A DNA stretch of 22,721 bases from JANSYP01 sp039184415 (GTDB taxonomy: Bacteria > Pseudomonadota > Alphaproteobacteria > Rhodobacterales > Rhodobacteraceae). Under the pieces are notes generated by a model, which did no database searches, was not told where the DNA came from, and saw only the letters and a program-made list of their open reading frames with translations. The position numbers were made by a program, and so were the translations under genes. Where the stretch lies: contig JBCDBB010000053.1 in NCBI GenBank assembly GCA_039184415.1, positions 1 through 22,721 of the forward strand, in the 5' to 3' direction. How positions within the stretch are numbered: position 1 is the stretch's first letter; each line of letters begins with the position of its first letter. Below are positions 8,024-15,753 of this stretch, piece after piece.

Positions 8024-8056
8024 GCGCGCGCAAGCGCGCAGGGCCGCAATTGCGGC
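8024..8056 (+). promoter_or_regulatory. Two strong dyads between dctP and dctQ (first TRAP operon)
   Basis: The 102-bp gap between dctP and dctQ holds GCGCGC-AA-GCGCGC (8026-8039) followed at once by a 14-base perfect palindrome, GCCGCAATTGCGGC (8043-8056). In binding-protein operons, stable hairpins after the binding-protein gene are known to protect the upstream mRNA or to cause partial termination, so that the binding protein is made in excess over the membrane subunits. Lack of a T-run argues against complete termination. Confidence 0.55.
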
Positions 8057-8078
8057 AGGACGGGCAGGGGGACGCGTC

Positions 8079-8666
8079 ATGGTGAAGTCAGGCAGAGACC
8101 GCAATGGTGACGCCGTTGCGGAACAGATCGATCGCTCGGCGCGCAAGCTCGAACTTGCCGATCCCGATGCGGGGCTCGGGCGTCTGGACCGTGGGATCAA
8201 CCGCACCATCGAGGCCATTGGCGTTCTCGCGCTGGCCTCCATCGTGCTGGTCGTGTTCGCCAATGCGTCCTCGCGCTACCTGCTCAACAGCAGCTTCTCC
8301 TGGGCGGAAGAGATGGTGCAGATGACCTTGCCCTGGCTCGCGATGGCCGGGGTTTTTCTGTCGGTCCGGCGCGGAACGGTGATCCGGATCGACTTTTTCT
8401 TTGAAAAGATGCCCCATTGGATCCGCGGCACCGTGGCCCGGGCAGTCCTCGCGTTCAACTGCATCGTGCTGGCCACGATGGCCGTCGTGTCCTTCGATTT
8501 CGTACGCATGTTCGGCGGCGACATGGCGCTCTATGTCGGGCTGCCGACCGGCGTGTCCACGTCGGCCCTGATCTTCGGCGCGGCCGGGGCGGCGATGGCC
8601 TATGCGGCGGCCTTCGTAGGCGCGTTCCGCCGAAGCGCGGCTGGCGGAAACGGTCGCGACGCATGA
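8079..8666 (+). CDS. dctQ: DctQ-family TRAP transporter small membrane subunit (first TRAP system)
   Basis: A 195-residue membrane protein. After a hydrophilic N-terminal extension of about 40 residues there are four hydrophobic helices, with the family feature NASSRYLLNSSFSWAEEMVQ after helix 1 and the SVRRGTVIRIDFFFEKMP loop between helices 2 and 3. These are DctQ hallmarks (the R-Y...W-x-E-E segment and the RxGxHxxxD-like loop). DctQ pairs with DctM in the inner membrane and helps dock the substrate-loaded binding protein. The stop codon overlaps the dctM start as ATGA. The N-terminal extension is longer than in the second DctQ of this window. Confidence 0.94.
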   Translation: MVKSGRDRNGDAVAEQIDRSARKLELADPDAGLGRLDRGINRTIEAIGVLALASIVLVVFANASSRYLLNSSFSWAEEMVQMTLPWLAMAGVFLSVRRGTVIRIDFFFEKMPHWIRGTVARAVLAFNCIVLATMAVVSFDFVRMFGGDMALYVGLPTGVSTSALIFGAAGAAMAYAAAFVGAFRRSAAGGNGRDA

Positions 8667-9952
8667 CACCTCTCGCCGGCGCGGGCCTGTCCATCCTTCT
8701 GCTCTGCGGCCTTCTGGTGTTCCGGGTCCCGATGGTCGTGGCGATCATGGCCGTTGTCTTCTTTGGCAACTTCATGTCGGGCGCGTGGATGATGACGCTG
8801 CCGCAGACGATGATGTCCGGTATCGGGCGCTTCGTCCTGATCGCCCTGCCGCTCTTCGTGCTGGCCGGCGGGCTCATGAACGCGGGCGGCATCTCCGGCC
8901 GGATCTTCGAGTTCGCGCGCGCCCTCGTGGGCGCCTTCCGCGGCGGGCTTGCCCATGTCAATGTCGTCACCAGCATGTTCTTCGGCGGCATGATCGGATC
9001 CTCGACCGCGGACCTTGCCGGCACGGGCTCCATCGTGATCCCGGAGATGAAAAAGAACGGCTATCCGGCGGATTTCTCGGCCGCACTCACGGCGTCGTCT
9101 GCGGGCATCGGGCCGATGATCCCGCCCAGTTCACCGATGATCCTCTATTCGGCGATGACGGGCGTCTCGCTCGGCGCGTTGTTTCTGGCCGGGCTCATCC
9201 CCGGACTTCTGCTCGGTCTCAGCCAGATGATGATCGTCGCCTGGCTGGCCAAGCGCAGGGGCTGGAAGGCCTATGCCGATTTCTCGCTCGACGAGGTCTA
9301 TCGCACCGGACGCCGCGCCATCCTGTCCTTCGGGATGCCGCTCATCATCGTGGGCGGGCTCGTCATCGGCGTCTTCACCCCGTCGGAGGCTGGCGCGTTT
9401 GCGGTGGTCTACGCGCTTGTGCTTGCCATGTTCGTGCACCGGGTGCTCGACCTGGGGGGGCTCTACCGGGTGCTTGCGAACGCGGTGCAACTGAGCGGCG
9501 AGCTTCTGATCATCGTGGGGTTGTCCTTTGCGCTCGGATCCGCGCTGACGAATGCACGCGTGCCGGAGTTCCTTGTCGAGTTCATCGATATGGTCACCGT
9601 GGTCGACAGCATGTATCTGAGGATCCTCGCGCTGCTGGTCCTGGCGATCCTCGCGGGCATGATCCTCGATCCGCTCATCCCAGTGCTCATGCCGATCATC
9701 CTGCCGACGCTGATCGCCTATGACGTCAATCTGGTCCATTTCGGCGTGCTGATGGTGATCGCGGTGGTCATCGGGCAGGTCACGCCCCCCATGGCGATCG
9801 CGCTGATCATCGCGGGCAAGATTGCCGATGTCGACCAGATCCGGGTCATGCGGGCGAATACGCCGTTTTTCCTGGGGATCGTCTGTTTTCTTCTGATCGC
9901 GATCGCCATCCCTGGTCTGGCGACATGGCTGCCAAATCTCGTGCGAAACTAG
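8663..9952 (+). CDS. dctM: DctM-family TRAP transporter large membrane subunit (first TRAP system)
   Basis: A 429-residue, highly hydrophobic protein of normal DctM length with about 12 membrane segments. Family blocks are clear: FRVPMVVAIMAVVFFG near the N-terminus, ALPLFVLAGGLMNAGGISGR, MFFGGMIGSSTADLAGTGSI and GIGPMIPPSSPMILYSAMTG, then GVFTPSEAGAFAVVYAL in the second half. DctM carries out Na+-coupled substrate translocation. The frame is open well upstream, but the ATG at 8663 overlaps the dctQ stop (ATGA) and gives the right N-terminus. The gene ends only 25 bp before the convergent pcaB stop, leaving almost no room for a terminator. Confidence 0.96.
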   Translation: MTPLAGAGLSILLLCGLLVFRVPMVVAIMAVVFFGNFMSGAWMMTLPQTMMSGIGRFVLIALPLFVLAGGLMNAGGISGRIFEFARALVGAFRGGLAHVNVVTSMFFGGMIGSSTADLAGTGSIVIPEMKKNGYPADFSAALTASSAGIGPMIPPSSPMILYSAMTGVSLGALFLAGLIPGLLLGLSQMMIVAWLAKRRGWKAYADFSLDEVYRTGRRAILSFGMPLIIVGGLVIGVFTPSEAGAFAVVYALVLAMFVHRVLDLGGLYRVLANAVQLSGELLIIVGLSFALGSALTNARVPEFLVEFIDMVTVVDSMYLRILALLVLAILAGMILDPLIPVLMPIILPTLIAYDVNLVHFGVLMVIAVVIGQVTPPMAIALIIAGKIADVDQIRVMRANTPFFLGIVCFLLIAIAIPGLATWLPNLVRN

Positions 9953-9977
9953 CGGAAGCTCTCACTCAGGGGCCTCG

Positions 9978-11036
9978 TCATCGCCCAAGGACTTGGACCG
10001 ACAGGCATAGATCTCGGCCTGTCGCCAAGGCGCGTGCGGTGGCCATGATCATCTGGGGCAACAGCATCCATTCAAGTGCCCAGGCAGAGCCCGAACGTTC
10101 CTGTTCGTGGTTCAGCGCGAGATGCTGGCCAGAGAGTTGCACCGCGTTGAAGCGTGCCAGGGTCACCAGCAATTCGGCCTCTATCGGATTTTGCTTGTGG
10201 GGCATTGCTGACGAGGTGCCCCCGGAGGACAGCGCGATCTCATCGATCCCCTGCTGGGCCATCAGGGCCACGTCCTGCCCCATCTTGCCCAGCGTCCCCG
10301 TGACAAGCGACAGCCAGCCGGCCAATTCCGCGATGCCGTCGCGAGCGGTGTGCCAGCTACCGGCGCTTTCTCGCAGATCCAGCGTTGCGGCCATGGCGGC
10401 GGCTATTGCCGGCCCCTTGTCACCCAGTGCCGCGCGATCTCCCGCGGCCCCGCCGAGCTGCAGCACCAGAACACGGGGAGCAAGTTCATCGAGCCTTGTC
10501 AGATGGCGGACGAGCGGGTCCCGCCATGCCGCGATGCGGACCGACGCGGCAACGGGAAGGGCCGCCTGCATCCGTGTCCGGCCCATGAGCCGACAGTCAC
10601 CGAAACGCTGCTCCAGCGCCTGCAGCGCCTCGATCATTGCGGTCAGCCGGCTTTGCAGCTCTGCTAGAACCGGCACGAGCGTCAGAACCAACGCGGTGTC
10701 GACCACGTCCTGCGAGGTCAGTCCGCTGTGGATGGCGGGGTGGAGCTTTTCGGGAAGCCGCGCCTTGAGACGATCGACCAGCGCGGGCACCGGAACACCG
10801 TCGCGCGCCGTGCCCGCGGCCAGCTCCGACGGTGCGATCTCGCAGGCGGCAATTCCGCTGGCCGCCGCCTCGGCGATCTCCTCGTCAACTGCGCACGCGG
10901 ACCCCAGGGCCCGCGCATAGGCGGCCTCGACGCGCAGCATGCTGGCCAAACTCGCATCGGCGCTCAGCAGCTCCGCGATCCGGGCATCGCCGAACAGGCC
11001 GCCGAGCCAGGGGTGCGTGAAGACATCCGACGTCAT
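9978..11036 (-). CDS. pcaB: PcaB, 3-carboxy-cis,cis-muconate cycloisomerase
   Basis: A 352-residue member of the fumarase/aspartase superfamily. The superfamily signature SSAMPHKQNP is at residues 275-284, with GLTSQDVVDTA at 105-115 and GRTRMQAALP at 152-161 forming the other two active-site regions. PcaB converts 3-carboxy-cis,cis-muconate, the product of protocatechuate 3,4-dioxygenase, to 4-carboxymuconolactone in the cytoplasm. At about 350 residues it is the short alphaproteobacterial form; the roughly 450-residue versions have an extra C-terminal domain. It is the last gene of the pob/pca operon, starting eight bases after the BKACE gene. Confidence 0.95.
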   Translation of the reverse strand: MTSDVFTHPWLGGLFGDARIAELLSADASLASMLRVEAAYARALGSACAVDEEIAEAAASGIAACEIAPSELAAGTARDGVPVPALVDRLKARLPEKLHPAIHSGLTSQDVVDTALVLTLVPVLAELQSRLTAMIEALQALEQRFGDCRLMGRTRMQAALPVAASVRIAAWRDPLVRHLTRLDELAPRVLVLQLGGAAGDRAALGDKGPAIAAAMAATLDLRESAGSWHTARDGIAELAGWLSLVTGTLGKMGQDVALMAQQGIDEIALSSGGTSSAMPHKQNPIEAELLVTLARFNAVQLSGQHLALNHEQERSGSAWALEWMLLPQMIMATARALATGRDLCLSVQVLGR

Positions 11037-11044
11037 TGAACCGG

Positions 11045-11881
11045 CTATTCCGACGTCGCGGGCAGCTGGAGGATATCACGGGCCTGACGCCAACTGGCGA
11101 CGGGCCGGCCATGGCGCGCGCAGAGCTCTGCAGTGCGGGCCACGAGCGCTGCGTTCGATGGGGCCAGCGTTTCGCGATCCAGGCGCACATTATCCTCGAG
11201 CCCGGTGCGCGTGTGCCCGTCCGCTGCAATCGACCATTCGTTCACGGTCAGCTGATGGCGCCCGATCCCGGCGGCACACCATTCGGCGTCGGGCGCAAGC
11301 CGGTGAACAGTCCGGACATAGAAATCGAACACCTCCCGATCCACGGGCATCGCGTTCTTCACCCCCATCACGAACTGCACATAGAGGGCCCCCGGAATGC
11401 GGCCGTCCTGGTTCATCTCAACGGCCTGAAAGATATGGCTAAGGTCAAACGCCTCGATCTCCGGCTTGACATGGTGGGTGCGCATCTCGCCTGCGAGCCA
11501 GTCCACGAGGTCCGGCGGGTTCTCATAGACCCGTGTCGGGAAGTTGTTCGAACCCACGGACAAAGAGGCCATGTCCGGACCAAGCGGCAGCATGCCGCCG
11601 CGCGCCTTGCCCGCGCCGGAGCGCCCGCCCGTCGACAGCTGGACGATCATCCCCGGACAGTGCTTTTCCAACCCTTCCTTCAGCCGCGCGAACTTGTCTG
11701 GGTCCGAAGTCGGGCTCCCGTCATCATTGCGGACATGGCAATGGGCAATGCTGGCCCCGGCCTCGAACGCCTCGTGGGTGCTCTCGATCTGCTCCTCGAC
11801 CGTGATCGGCACCGCCGGATTGTCGGCCTTGGTGGCTACCGATCCGGTGATCGCGACGCAGATGATGCAGGGTTTGGGCAT
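11045..11881 (-). CDS. Beta-keto acid cleavage enzyme (BKACE, DUF849), putative 3-oxoadipate cleavage
   Basis: A 278-residue protein of the BKACE family, whose founder is 3-keto-5-aminohexanoate cleavage enzyme (Kce). Zn ligands are present as H47-x-H49 and E229, and the catalytic R225 and D230 are in place (HTRTGLEDN), each one position from Kce numbering. The position of Kce Glu14, which I recall as contacting the substrate amino group, is Val15 here. The loop after STGG (residues 87-94, RSGAGKAR) is basic, which would suit an acidic substrate. BKACEs convert a beta-keto acid plus acetyl-CoA to acetoacetate plus an acyl-CoA. Set between pcaG and pcaB, it probably acts on 3-oxoadipate, giving succinyl-CoA. 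The ATG at 11881 gives the family N-terminus (MPKPCIICVAITG); the upstream open frame is a shadow of pcaG. A 55-bp gap separates it from pcaG. The family call is firm, the substrate is inferred. Confidence 0.93.
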   Translation of the reverse strand: MPKPCIICVAITGSVATKADNPAVPITVEEQIESTHEAFEAGASIAHCHVRNDDGSPTSDPDKFARLKEGLEKHCPGMIVQLSTGGRSGAGKARGGMLPLGPDMASLSVGSNNFPTRVYENPPDLVDWLAGEMRTHHVKPEIEAFDLSHIFQAVEMNQDGRIPGALYVQFVMGVKNAMPVDREVFDFYVRTVHRLAPDAEWCAAGIGRHQLTVNEWSIAADGHTRTGLEDNVRLDRETLAPSNAALVARTAELCARHGRPVASWRQARDILQLPATSE

Positions 11882-11936
11882 GAACGGGTTCCGCTTGGCT
11901 GTTGCAGGCTCAGATTGGGTGCTGGCACCGACCGGG

Positions 11937-12557
11937 TCAAATGTCGAAGAACACGGTTTCGTCTTCGCCTTGCAGCTTGATGTCAAAGCGATAGAGCGGC
12001 ACATCGCCCTGCTCGACCCGAAGCGCGATCAACGTGGCGCGCCGGCGCTCCCACTCGATCAGGTTCAGCACCGGATCCGCCGCGTTGGCCTCGGCCTCGT
12101 CGGAGAAATAGAGACGCGTGTTCAGCCCGATATTGATGCCCCGCGCGACGATCCAGAGGTTGATATGCGGCGCCATCATCGCCCCGTGCCGCCCCATGAC
12201 CGGGCCGGGCTTCACAGTGTCGAAGCCCCATTCGCCGGTCTCGAAATCGGTGATCACGCGACCCCAGCCGCGAAAGCCCTTTTCCACCTCGCCCGGATGT
12301 TCCGGATGGGCATAGACGCCGTCCGCATTGGCCTGCCAGGCCTCCAGCAGCACATCCTTGATCGGGCTGTCCATCCCGTCGGTCACGAGGCCCTCGATCC
12401 GAACACGTTCGCCGTTGGCATTGAGCCCGGCGATGTCCCAGCCAAGTTCCTGTTTGTAGATGTCAAATCCGGCGGCCCCGGGCGCCAGCCCGATATGGAC
12501 ATAGGGTCCGGCTGTCTGGGAGGCTGTCTCCCTCAGATAGCTCAACGCCTGCGGCAT
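11937..12557 (-). CDS. pcaG: PcaG, protocatechuate 3,4-dioxygenase alpha subunit
   Basis: A 206-residue intradiol-dioxygenase-fold protein. It starts MPQALSYLRETASQTAGPYVHIGLAP, the typical PcaG N-terminus, and contains the beta-sandwich blocks VLLEAWQANADGVYAHP and APHINLWIVARGINIGLNTRLYF. Like other alpha subunits it lacks the full Tyr/Tyr/His/His iron set, which is in PcaH; alpha subunits complete the active-site wall. With PcaH it forms the Fe(III) enzyme that cleaves protocatechuate with O2 to 3-carboxy-cis,cis-muconate. The ATG overlaps the pcaH stop by one base (TGATG), which favours equal production of the two subunits. Confidence 0.96.
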   Translation of the reverse strand: MPQALSYLRETASQTAGPYVHIGLAPGAAGFDIYKQELGWDIAGLNANGERVRIEGLVTDGMDSPIKDVLLEAWQANADGVYAHPEHPGEVEKGFRGWGRVITDFETGEWGFDTVKPGPVMGRHGAMMAPHINLWIVARGINIGLNTRLYFSDEAEANAADPVLNLIEWERRRATLIALRVEQGDVPLYRFDIKLQGEDETVFFDI

Positions 12558-13285
12558 CAGTTTCCCTCCAGACGGTTCTCAAACAGGGTCGAGCGCCGCC
12601 CGCGCAGGACGATGTCGAACTTGTAGGCGATCGTGTCGAGCGGGATGGTCGCGTTCATGTCGAGCCGGGCAATCAGTTGCTCGATCGCCTCCGGATCGGG
12701 GACCGTGTTAACGATGGGACATCTGTGGATCAGCGGGTCACCCTCGAAATAACACTGCGTGATCAGCCGCTGCGCAAAGCCGGTCCCAAAGAGCGATATA
12801 TGGATATGGGCCGGGCGCCAGTTGTTCACCCAGTTGCGCCAGGGATAGGCGCCGGGCTTCACCGTCCGGAAATAGTAGTACCCGTCCTCATCGGTAAGCG
12901 TGCGCCCGCAGCCGCCGAAATTCGGATCGATCGGGGCCAAATAGGTGTCCTTCTTGTGCCGGTAGCGCCCGCCGGCATTGGCCTGCCAGGCCTCGACCAG
13001 CGTGCCCCGCACGGGCATGCCATTCTCGTCGAGGACACGGCCATGGAGGAGGATGCGCTCCCCGATCGGGCTCTCGCCGGGCCGGGCGTAATTCAGCAGC
13101 AGGTCATTGTCGATCGGGTCGATATCTTCATGGCCAAAGACCGGCCCGGTGATCTCGCTCATGGAATTCTGCAGGCTGATCAGCGCATATTGCGGCGACC
13201 GGGAGACCGAGGTCTTGTAGTCCCGCGTCAGGCCAGGGGGCTGGCGTGTGCGGTCTCGTTGATAGAACTCGCCTTGGCTGCGCAT
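12557..13285 (-). CDS. pcaH: PcaH, protocatechuate 3,4-dioxygenase beta subunit
   Basis: A 242-residue catalytic subunit. The four Fe(III) ligands are all visible: Tyr108 (GGRYRHKKD), Tyr147 (GAYPWRNW), and His160 and His162 (NWRPAHIHISLFG). Allowing for the 300-offset numbering, these match Pseudomonas Tyr408, Tyr447, His460 and His462. The catalytic Arg157 is also present. The enzyme performs intradiol ring cleavage of protocatechuate. The ATG at 13285 has a good AAGGAG ribosome site. It follows pcaC after 46 bp and overlaps pcaG by one base. Nothing is missing, so the subunit should be active. Confidence 0.97.
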   Translation of the reverse strand: MRSQGEFYQRDRTRQPPGLTRDYKTSVSRSPQYALISLQNSMSEITGPVFGHEDIDPIDNDLLLNYARPGESPIGERILLHGRVLDENGMPVRGTLVEAWQANAGGRYRHKKDTYLAPIDPNFGGCGRTLTDEDGYYYFRTVKPGAYPWRNWVNNWRPAHIHISLFGTGFAQRLITQCYFEGDPLIHRCPIVNTVPDPEAIEQLIARLDMNATIPLDTIAYKFDIVLRGRRSTLFENRLEGN

Positions 13286-13331
13286 TGCGACGGTCTCCTT
13301 TACAGTCAGACGGCTGATCGGCGGCCGCCCG

Positions 13332-13709
13332 CTATGGGGTCTTCATGTCCTCGAACGTCTTCTTGGCGATCTTCAGCGCATGGTTCGCACGCGGCACGCC
13401 GGCATAGATCGCCACATGCTGGAAGGCCTCCACCACATCCTGTTCGCTCGCCCCGGTGTTGGCGGTGGCGCGGATATGCATCGGGATCTCTTCGAAGTTT
13501 CCGGTGGCGGCCAGCAGCGCCAGGGTGATCATCGACCGCTCGCGCCGGGTGATCTTGTCACTGGCCCAGACAGTGCCCCAGGCGCCCTCGGTGACGAGAT
13601 CCTGAAACGGCGTGTCGAAATCGGTCTTCTCGCGTTCGGCGGTATCGACATGGTCGTCGCCCAGAACTTCGCGCCGGACGCACATCCCCTTTGCAGTTCG
13701 TTCAAGCAC
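13332..13709 (-). CDS. pcaC: PcaC, 4-carboxymuconolactone decarboxylase
   Basis: A 125-residue protein of the CMD/AhpD-like fold, the normal size for stand-alone PcaC. Family blocks include RREVLGDDHVD near the start, DKITRRERSMITLALLAATG in the middle and EAFQHVAIYAGVPRANHAL near the end. The Cys pair of AhpD peroxidases is absent, as expected. It decarboxylates 4-carboxymuconolactone to 3-oxoadipate enol-lactone. The start is a GTG at 13709 inside the end of pcaD (8-bp overlap), with AGGAGG eight bases upstream; an in-frame ATG at 13685 has poorer spacing. pcaC and pcaD are separate genes here, whereas some bacteria fuse them (pcaL). Confidence 0.95.
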   Translation of the reverse strand: MLERTAKGMCVRREVLGDDHVDTAEREKTDFDTPFQDLVTEGAWGTVWASDKITRRERSMITLALLAATGNFEEIPMHIRATANTGASEQDVVEAFQHVAIYAGVPRANHALKIAKKTFEDMKTP

Positions 13710-14490
13710 CGTTCTGCCCTCCTATGAATTCGGTGACGATCTCCGCGAAGGCCCTGGGTGCTTCCAAGCTTGGCAGATGTCCGACATCCTGCAGTTCCAC
13801 ATACTCCGCCCCCGCGATCAGCGCCGCTGTCGCCCGGACGGTTTCGGGCGGGCTGGCGCGGTCGTCCGACCCCGCAACGACCAGCACCGGGAGCGTCAGC
13901 GCCGCCGTCGCATCCGAAAGGTCCGCCTGTGCAAGCGCTTCGCAGCAGCCGACATAGCCGTCACATGGCGTGCGCGCCAGCATGTTGCGCCAGGCCTCGC
14001 GCTGGGGGGCCTCGCGAAAAGCCGGACTGAACCAGCGCTCCAGAATCGGGTCTGCAGCCGCCTCGAGCCCGCCCTGCCGAACGGCGGCAATCCGGTCCTG
14101 CCACATCGGCCCGTCGCCCATCTTTGGGGCCGTGTTGGACAGCACCATCGCCTGGATGAGATCGGGCCGCCGGGCCGCCAGGGATTGCCCGATCATCCCC
14201 CCCAACGACATCCCGACGAACACGCAGGAGGTGATGCCCAGATGAGCCAGCAACTGTTCCGCATCATCGGTCAGATCGGCGATGGAATAGGGCCCCGGCG
14301 GGCAGGAGGACAGCCCATGCCCCCGCAGGTCATACCGGATGAGGCGCAGGGACCTGGGCAGCAGCGCGACAACCTCGTCCCAGAGACGCAGATCGGTGCC
14401 GAGCGAATTGGCGAAGAGCACCGGCAGACCGTCGGCGTCGCCATCCACGCGCCAATGCAGCCGCACCTTCTCCAGCGCCGCGATCCGCAT
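13702..14490 (-). CDS. pcaD: PcaD, 3-oxoadipate enol-lactonase
   Basis: A 262-residue alpha/beta hydrolase. The nucleophile elbow is GMSLGG with Ser95, the acid is in AGSDDRASPPE (Asp at about 209-210), and the His is His238 in DVGHLPSLEAP, giving a complete catalytic triad. The RYDLRGHGLS block at residues 52-61 is typical of PcaD and relatives. It hydrolyses 3-oxoadipate enol-lactone to 3-oxoadipate. The ATG at 14490 overlaps the pobA stop by one base (TGATG); the frame stays open upstream but only as a shadow of pobA. Its 3' end contains the pcaC start and ribosome site. Confidence 0.96.
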   Translation of the reverse strand: MRIAALEKVRLHWRVDGDADGLPVLFANSLGTDLRLWDEVVALLPRSLRLIRYDLRGHGLSSCPPGPYSIADLTDDAEQLLAHLGITSCVFVGMSLGGMIGQSLAARRPDLIQAMVLSNTAPKMGDGPMWQDRIAAVRQGGLEAAADPILERWFSPAFREAPQREAWRNMLARTPCDGYVGCCEALAQADLSDATAALTLPVLVVAGSDDRASPPETVRATAALIAGAEYVELQDVGHLPSLEAPRAFAEIVTEFIGGQNGA

Positions 14491-15659
14491 CAGTAGGGCA
14501 GGCCGACATAGTTCTGCGCCATGACGCTCTGGGCCTCCTTGTTGGAGCGCAGGAACTCCAGATCCGCGCGCTGCATCTTGAGGTCGAATTCTGTCTGGTC
14601 CGGATAGCGGTGAAGCAGGTTGGTCATCCACCAGCTGAAACGCTCGGCCTTCCAGATCCGGGCCAGCGCCCGGTCGGAATAGGCGTCGATCCCGCCCGTA
14701 TCCTTGTCCTGATAGTATTGCAGCAGGCCACGATAGAGATAATGGATATCGGACGCGGCGGTGTTGAGCCCCTTGGCGCCGGTTGGGGGCACGATATGGG
14801 CCGCATCGCCACACAGGAACAATCGGCCCCACCGCATCGGCTCCGTCACGAAAGACCGCAGCGGCGCGATGGATTTCTCGATCGACGGCCCGGTCATGAG
14901 CCTTTCCGCCGCGCTTTTGGGGATGCGGCGCTTCAGCTCCGCCCAGAACGCGTCGTCCGTCCAATCCTCCACGCTGTCGCTGAGCGAACACTGGATGTAA
15001 TAGCGGCTGAGATTCGCGTTGCGCATCGAGCAGAGCGCGAACCCGTGCTCGGAATTGGCATAGATCAGTTCGTCGTCCACGGGCGGCGTCTCGGAGAGAA
15101 TGCCGAGCCACCCGAACGGGTAGACCTTCTCATACTCGCGCCTGACATCGTCGGGGATGGTCTTGCGGCTGATCCCGTGGAATCCATCGCACCCGGCCAC
15201 AAAATCGCAGTCGATGCGGCGCGGGTCTCCGCCAACGCTGTAGGTGACAAAAGGCGCATCGGTCTTGGCGTCGTGGATCACCACATTCTCGGTGTTGAAC
15301 TCGATCTTGCCGCCCGCCGCTTCGCGCGCGTCATAGAGGTCGCGCGTCACTTCGGTCTGGCCATAGACGACCACGCTTGTACCGGTGTGGTCCTTGAAAC
15401 TGATCCCGAACTGCTCGTCGCCATAGGAGATGATCGTACCATCGTGGATGTAGCTCTCGGCGTCCATACGTGCGCCCACGCCCGCCTCGCGCATCAGCTC
15501 GACGAACCCGACCTCGAGGATGCCTGCACGGATGCGACCCAGCACATAGTCTCTGGTTTTCCGCTCAAGGACGATTGTGTCGATCCCTTGCCTGTCCAGC
15601 AGCTGGCTGAGCAACAGACCGGACGGGCCACCGCCCACAATAGCCACCTGTGTTCTCAT
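14490..15659 (-). CDS. pobA: PobA, 4-hydroxybenzoate 3-monooxygenase
   Basis: A 389-residue flavoprotein hydroxylase. The FAD Rossmann motif VGGGPSG is at residues 8-14, the conserved Arg44 lies in GRIRAG, the DG motif is in AGCDGFHGISRK, and the second FAD motif is LFLCGDAAHIVPPTGAKGLN. Substrate-site residues are conserved in GFALCSMRN...SRYYIQCSL and in the C-terminal NYVGLPY, whose first Tyr matches Tyr385 of the Pseudomonas enzyme. It oxidises 4-hydroxybenzoate with NADPH and O2 to protocatechuate. The ATG at 15659 is chosen because the family begins MxTQVAI and AGGAGG lies eight bases upstream; an adjacent ATG at 15662 would add one Met. It is the first gene of the operon and diverges from pcaQ. 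Confidence 0.97.
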   Translation of the reverse strand: MRTQVAIVGGGPSGLLLSQLLDRQGIDTIVLERKTRDYVLGRIRAGILEVGFVELMREAGVGARMDAESYIHDGTIISYGDEQFGISFKDHTGTSVVVYGQTEVTRDLYDAREAAGGKIEFNTENVVIHDAKTDAPFVTYSVGGDPRRIDCDFVAGCDGFHGISRKTIPDDVRREYEKVYPFGWLGILSETPPVDDELIYANSEHGFALCSMRNANLSRYYIQCSLSDSVEDWTDDAFWAELKRRIPKSAAERLMTGPSIEKSIAPLRSFVTEPMRWGRLFLCGDAAHIVPPTGAKGLNTAASDIHYLYRGLLQYYQDKDTGGIDAYSDRALARIWKAERFSWWMTNLLHRYPDQTEFDLKMQRADLEFLRSNKEAQSVMAQNYVGLPY

Positions 15660-15662
15660 CAT

Positions 15663-15753
15663 GACGTCCTCCTGCCCGCAGGATGAATGAGCAAAAAGGT
15701 GAAGTAAAATGAGAAAATCCACACTATAGTTACCTAAAAAGGGAAGTTATGGC
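15663..15753. promoter_or_regulatory. pobA-pcaQ divergent control region with a candidate PcaQ site
   Basis: This AT-richer gap of about 90 bp separates pobA and pcaQ. TTACCT-N4-AGGGAA at 15730-15745 is an imperfect dyad with 6-4-6 geometry, the same geometry as the published PcaQ site ATAACC-N4-GGTTAA, although the bases match only in part. It lies inside a longer element (15727-15750, TAGTTACC...GAAGTTAT). On the minus strand a TATAGT at 15725-15730 could be the pobA -10 box. For pcaQ the AGGGAAG ribosome site lies within the dyad, so binding there could also repress pcaQ. Site identity is a proposal from position and shape. Confidence 0.5.

Noticed and set aside
11036..12626. Long plus-strand frames opposite the BKACE, pcaG and pcaH genes
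   Set aside because: Antisense shadows with no motif; the genes on the minus strand have complete catalytic residues.
13702..15111. 469-aa frame joining pcaD to an N-terminal extension
   Set aside because: The extension is a shadow of pobA; the PcaD fold starts at the ATG at 14490, which overlaps the pobA stop in the usual coupled manner.
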